A stretch of 64,000 bases of DNA, taken from positions 17,750,001 to 17,814,000 of the forward strand of contig NC_092312.1 in assembly GCF_036785885.1 (NCBI RefSeq), read 5' to 3'. Position 1 is the stretch's first letter. Each line of letters starts with the position of its first letter. Position numbers and translations under genes: made by a program. The notes beneath the pieces were generated by a model, which was not told the origin of the DNA, searched no databases, and saw only the letters and a program-made list of their open reading frames with translations. This document shows, one piece after another, positions 59,501 through 64,000 of this stretch. Source of the DNA: Coffea arabica. Taxonomy: Eukaryota > Streptophyta > Magnoliopsida > Gentianales > Rubiaceae.

Positions 59501-60715
59501 AGAGCATCTATCATAAATTAGCACTGTAATCTATCTTAAATTAGCACTGTAATCTATCTTATACTCAAAACCTTCTATCTTCCTACAGTTGGAACTGTTA
59601 ATTTGATCAATTGCTAAGAAAACTCGAGGCATGAGAGGGAACCAGAGATAGTTCGGCTCTCAGAGAGTTTTATTGTGTCATGTACCGTAATTCTAATAGT
59701 AGGGCAAACCCCCATTGCCAGCTTAGCGACATACACCATTTTCCGCAGCTTCTTTCTCTTTCATTTTGCTGCGTCTAGAATTATTTACACATTATTTGTT
59801 TGCTTCAGCAAGAAGATTCATTCATTCACAGTAGTACTTTTTTCAACCTTCTCGGAGTGGCGAAAGATCTTTACTTGCTTGCTTACCCATGGCCATGGCG
59901 AAACTAGCAGAGGTCGAGACATTATTAATCTATTCACCTCTAAATAGCAGGCGCTTTTGCCAGAACACTTCTTTCTGAGTGTAGTAATTCTCACTGTACA
60001 CTCGGCCCTAAATTTTTTCATCTTCGAGATAATACCCCGTGACGTGTACTCCAATAGGACAAATACGGGCCAAAATAGTCGTTTGATTGAAAGATCAACC
60101 ATGTCCATCAGCAGTTCATATAAACAGACAACCACAAATAACTACAGCATGAATACTGTATTATTAGATCATCCCATAGCGATCAACAGTCCTAACGCAC
60201 AGACGCTAAACAATGTGCAGCAGCATTCCCACTTGCCTTTCTAATTCTTTTTTTTTTTGGTCTAAAATAAAATTCTGTAATGATACGTTTAACACTTTCT
60301 GCAACTTGCAGAGCTACAAATCACTTTTCTTACTCTGGATATTAAGGCCCATCTGGACAACAAGATTTCTATCATTTCAACAAGTTGACACCATTGGCCA
60401 CTTCTTTTAAGCCACTTTATCCATGCTAGCGAACCATCATTTCCATTATTAAGGCTGCTTTATATCTCCTTCGTTACGCTTTATACGTTTGTGCTTTGTT
60501 TCATGGCATAACAGACAAGGACATAATATCAGTTTGAATGTAGTACAGATTCACTATTGCATTCTCTTTGGCCCCTAAACAATCAAACATAGCATCAATG
60601 AAGTTACAAGGCATGCTAGCAGGTTCAGTAATCCAAAAGGATATTCAATTCTATCAAGCATCTTTCAGAATTTCTTCCTCTATAATCTAATATGATCTCA
60701 AATATTTGTTACAGC
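59501..60715. other. Region between convergent zinc-finger and TIP41 genes
   Basis: Holds the two 3' untranslated regions. A short direct repeat (ATCTATCTTAAATTAGCACTG-type, twice) lies at about 59507-59560. No gene, RNA or element with clear ends is visible. Confidence 0.55.
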
Positions 60716-63626
60716 TCACAGAACGTCTGGGACCTTAAGCTTTTGGCACTTGTGCATGATTATGGGAAGCCTTTGACTGATCAAGCTAGGATCACTATAC
60801 GCAGCTGAATCAACCGAGTATCCTTCCTGCAACAATTAATCAAACCAACCAGCTTAGCGAGAAAAACAGCACCAAGGAAGAGAATCATCAGAAGCAAATC
60901 TCTTAAGCTTTCCATTCAAGGATTAAAATAGGTAGTGAAAGAATAGACAAATAAATTCAGCAGATATTGAGCATGGGCAAGACCATTTGGGTTCTGAAAC
61001 CGTAGTTCACATATCAGAATGAATATAGAAAATGGACAACTTCAAATGTGTACTTAAAATGAATATCTTGGAGGGCTTTCCTTTCTTATACAGATACGCT
61101 ACTCTTTTAACCTTCATAATCAATTTACCGAACCAGTTATTGATCAAAGCATCACGTTGACCGACAAAAAGAACTCCTAGTTTGCCAGAGCAAAAGAGAA
61201 AAGAGCATGAAGAGGGGACAAGGAAAAAGAGGAAAGACAGTCTAACAAGTAGCTTCAAGATGTCAACAATAGAAATTTCAGGAAGTTGAACAGATGAATT
61301 AGCTCCCTGCAGTGTAGAAGAAAAAAGCTATTTAAAAGATGGAGAAAAAGATAAAACAATCCACAACACTAGGAAGAAGAACGTAGAAGATTTTTGAAAG
61401 GAAGAGGAAGCAAACTAACAGAGGACAGGGAATTAAATGTAGCCTCTCTCCAGCAGCTTTCTCGAAGAACATTTGGTTTCATACTCTCCCCAAACATGCA
61501 ATGTATCCGAGTGTCCCTCAATCTCATAAGCACTCCATCAACTCTGAGCTGTGAGAAGAAATTCAAGTTCAAACCCAGGTGAAATGAATGCTCAATAGAG
61601 ACTCAGTTTGCCCCAGGCATAAATAAAACAAGAAGGAAAGTTCATTGCTTTACAAAGATCACTCACCCAGAAACGTAAGAGAAGAAACCAACTACTAGGC
61701 ATGACTCTCTGCAAAATCACAATTCAAAGAGTGTAAAGGAAGTTGATCACGTTCAAGCTAGCTAGTTAAAGGCACAGGTTCAAGTTTTACCACTTTTACT
61801 GTCAAAAGCGACACTCCATTATCAGCTAATTCATCTTCATATAAAATGACCTGTTGTTCGAAACAACTTAATCAAGGAGCCACAAAAACACCATGGGATG
61901 GCAGAGTCAAGAAATAAAATATTCAGTCACTTACTTCATCATAGAATAGAATTGGCTCTTTGGATGCCAATGCAACCAAATCAAGTTGCTCCTCACAGTC
62001 TTCCCAATATAGATTGCCATTGCTTTCCTCTGACGCTCCTCTTTGCTGATTAGTCAATAAGAGCAGATATCTTATCAATGTAACAATATATAGCAATTGA
62101 GAAAAATGGAAGCAATCTCCTTCAGTTTAGGCAAATGGAGCAATCCAAGAAAACATCTCCAATGGAGGAATCAAAGAAACTTCAGCTATGAGTTATCCAT
62201 TACCTTAAAAATCAATTACTATGGATCATAGATATCACAATAAGCAAAAATATTTGCAAGAGGAACATTATAACATTGCAAAGAACCAATCCTTAAAAAT
62301 TTATTTGCTAGAAACCTGATGTAAAACGATCATAAATTTTAACTTAGAGATGATAAAGTAGATAAAACACACCTCAGAATTCGTTTCAATAGTTTCACTA
62401 CCAGAATATGGTGTTGTGAAGGTGTAATCATAATCTAGAATTACTTGCTGAGAAGGTTTGCTGCAAGACAAAAAAAGAAGAAGAATAAAAGTTGAAAGGA
62501 TTGAACAATATGTAAAAGAGGTCATACTTGCAATGCAAAAACCCAAAAATTCTATGGATACACATATGAAGTAAATAATGAAATGCTGTCGAAGCAAGCA
62601 AATTATGGCAGCTTAGAATCCAGGTGATCACAGTCTGAGTTTTTGTTCACCCTAAGACATTTACTGTATCTTTGACGCAGAACAAATCTACCAGAATCCA
62701 GGTTCTAAATTTGAGACTATGGTTTTACGGGCAACTCTTTAATCCAGATAAAAAGCTAAACTCCAGTTCTGTAGCCCAAAGTTATCCAATTGATACTAAT
62801 GGCTAGCTAAGTCCTGAGGCAAACTTTAAGTGCCCACATATCTGCTTACTATGGTAGCTCCAAAAGTAAAGATGAGAAAAACAAATTGAAACAGGAAACG
62901 TCCGCCTTCAATCAAGTTTTCGTTTTTCTCATTTTGCATTTAACACCATCGCATCTTGTTTTCTAACCAACTCAAAAGCCAGTGTAGCACTAGAGAATGA
63001 ATAGTTGAGTAAGTACCTTCTGAATTTCCATTTTGCAGCCGCTGGAACTTCAACAGGAGGCAAAGCTTCCTGCTTCCAGCCTAATAGAGCATCAAATGCA
63101 TTAAAATGGATTCTCAATCCACTTTCCAAATGTTTAAGAACCAAGGAGCTATGTCCGAAAATCATCTCAGGCAAGTGGCATGTCCCTAGCTTTTCTTCCC
63201 ACCTACATAAGAATAAGGCAAAGATCAGCAACTAATACAGAACAGGAAATTTCATCAAATACTTGTAGAAAAGAGCCTGACAACAGCATCGCAGGAGACC
63301 ATCAATTAGTATGAACTAACATGATAGTTTGTCTAAATTCGTCCAAAAACAGGAAATGCAATCAGATACTTACAAAATAGTTGTAATACTTCGGGGGGGG
63401 GGGGGGGGGGGGGGGGGGAGGGTGAGGCATCTGTGATTTTTTGTTGGTTGGGGGAAGGGGAAGAAGAGATAGAGAGAGGCAGTTACTCTTGGCGCTGGAG
63501 GGATTTGAGGATGGAAGCTTTGGAAGACTCGATCTCCCATCCATGTATCCGAAGTCCAACCCGCCCGTCCGGCAGCAACTCCGCTCCGGCTTCTTTCAAT
63601 TCTTTCTGGTCTGCCTCCCACTCCAT
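60716..63626 (-). CDS. TIP41L: TIP41-like protein (PP2A/TOR pathway regulator), eight exons
   Basis: Cytosolic regulator that binds PP2A-type phosphatases and the TAP46/TAP42 branch of TOR signalling. Exons, 5' to 3': 63626-63487, 63202-63017, 62460-62373, 62045-61935, 61850-61791, 61708-61667, 61548-61420, 60826-60716, all GT-AG. They total 867 bases, 288 residues; Arabidopsis TIP41 has about 290. Landmarks: MEWEADQKELKEAGAELLPD, GLRIHGWEIESSKASIL, WEEKLGTCHLPEMIFG, HFNAFDALLGWKQEALPPVE, SKPSQQVILDYDYTFTTPYS, EPILFYDEVILYEDELADNG, then MPSSWFLLLRFWLRVDGVLM, SCWREATFNSLSS and ISQRLPIIMHKCQKLKVPDV. Exon 1 is short and GC-rich, which makes the first ATG easy to miss; 63626 restores the usual family N terminus. 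A 26-base G run lies in intron 1. TIP41-like is widely used as a stable reference gene, fitting a housekeeping role. Confidence 0.95.
63393..63418. repeat. 26-base G run in TIP41 intron 1
   Basis: A pure run of 26 G on the plus strand, i.e. poly-C in the TIP41 transcript, ending about 70 bases after the intron 1 donor. The template strand is the G-rich one. Confidence 0.9.
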
Positions 63627-64000
63627 GCCCCCTACCTCACAAAACAAGCACCGTCACGATTTAAGTCCAGTTCTGTTCCAGATTCTGCAACCCCCCTTCT
63701 GCTGGGCTGGCGACTGGAGCTGGTTTTCTACTTCCACAGGGATGGTTTCCGAACGGCGAGGATTCCAGCTACCGCTTTTTGTGAAAGGTCAGAATCGTCA
63801 TTGCATCTTGTTTGTGTCTCTGTGTGTGTGTGTGTGTCAGTGTGTGTGTGTACATGCCCTCTTAATTTCTTTCTTGATCTTTTATGAGTATATTAAATAC
63901 TCAAGGCCCATTTTGGAAGGAACAGAAAATAGAGAAGAAAAGACTTATTATCATGACTTTTTTAACGACATTCTCACAATATTAATTTGTTTGAAAATTC
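63627..64000. other. TIP41 promoter region
   Basis: Upstream of the minus-strand TIP41 gene up to the window edge. It contains a TG repeat with one interruption at 63821-63852. No clear TATA box is visible, as is common for housekeeping genes. Confidence 0.6.

Overview
This window is nuclear DNA from a dicot plant. It is AT-rich, with GT-AG introns, TATA-type promoters and several families of small terminal-inverted-repeat elements, and its proteins match plant families throughout. The repeats have an asterid feel, but that is only an impression. I reconstructed 12 protein-coding genes. For each multi-exon gene I joined exons at canonical or near-canonical splice sites and checked that phases and total length stay in frame.

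Layout. 1-3449 (+): 3' part of methylthioribose kinase. 4119-4808 (-): a secreted basic secretory protein (PR-17 type). 8563-8766 (-): a 67-residue precursor of a PIP/IDA-like signalling peptide. 8.9-14.8 kb: no complete gene, but a 754-bp Mutator-like element carrying a signal-peptide-like reading frame, and a decayed kinase fragment. 14809-27987 (-): the whole 24-exon REV1 translesion polymerase gene, with two GC-AG introns and a repeat nest in one of them. 29915-31946 (-): a bHLH113-type transcription factor. 36778-37148 (-): a two-exon LYR-motif protein. 38118-39989 (+): an intronless 623-codon protein I do not recognise. 40-45.6 kb: a transposon-rich stretch. 45643-46211 (+): a GRF-type zinc-finger protein. 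47400-53620 (+): alpha-L-fucosidase of family GH95. 54393-54848 (+): a small NFD6-like organelle protein. 58997-59500 (+): a single C2H2 zinc-finger repressor-type protein. 60716-63626 (-): TIP41-like protein.

The genes form no operon or pathway; this is ordinary plant gene order. Two short runs look collinear with Arabidopsis from memory: bHLH113 next to the LYR gene (At3g19500/At3g19508), and fucosidase, a small protein and TIP41 (At4g34260 to At4g34270).

The most interesting items are the PIP-like peptide gene, the two GC donor sites in REV1, a hydrophobic leader read in frame from GTG just upstream of the fucosidase ATG, a possible 81-bp in-frame cassette exon in the same gene, and a datable stack of two transposons inserted into different units of one tandem repeat at 43-44 kb. 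I found no clear sign of a wholly new biological system.
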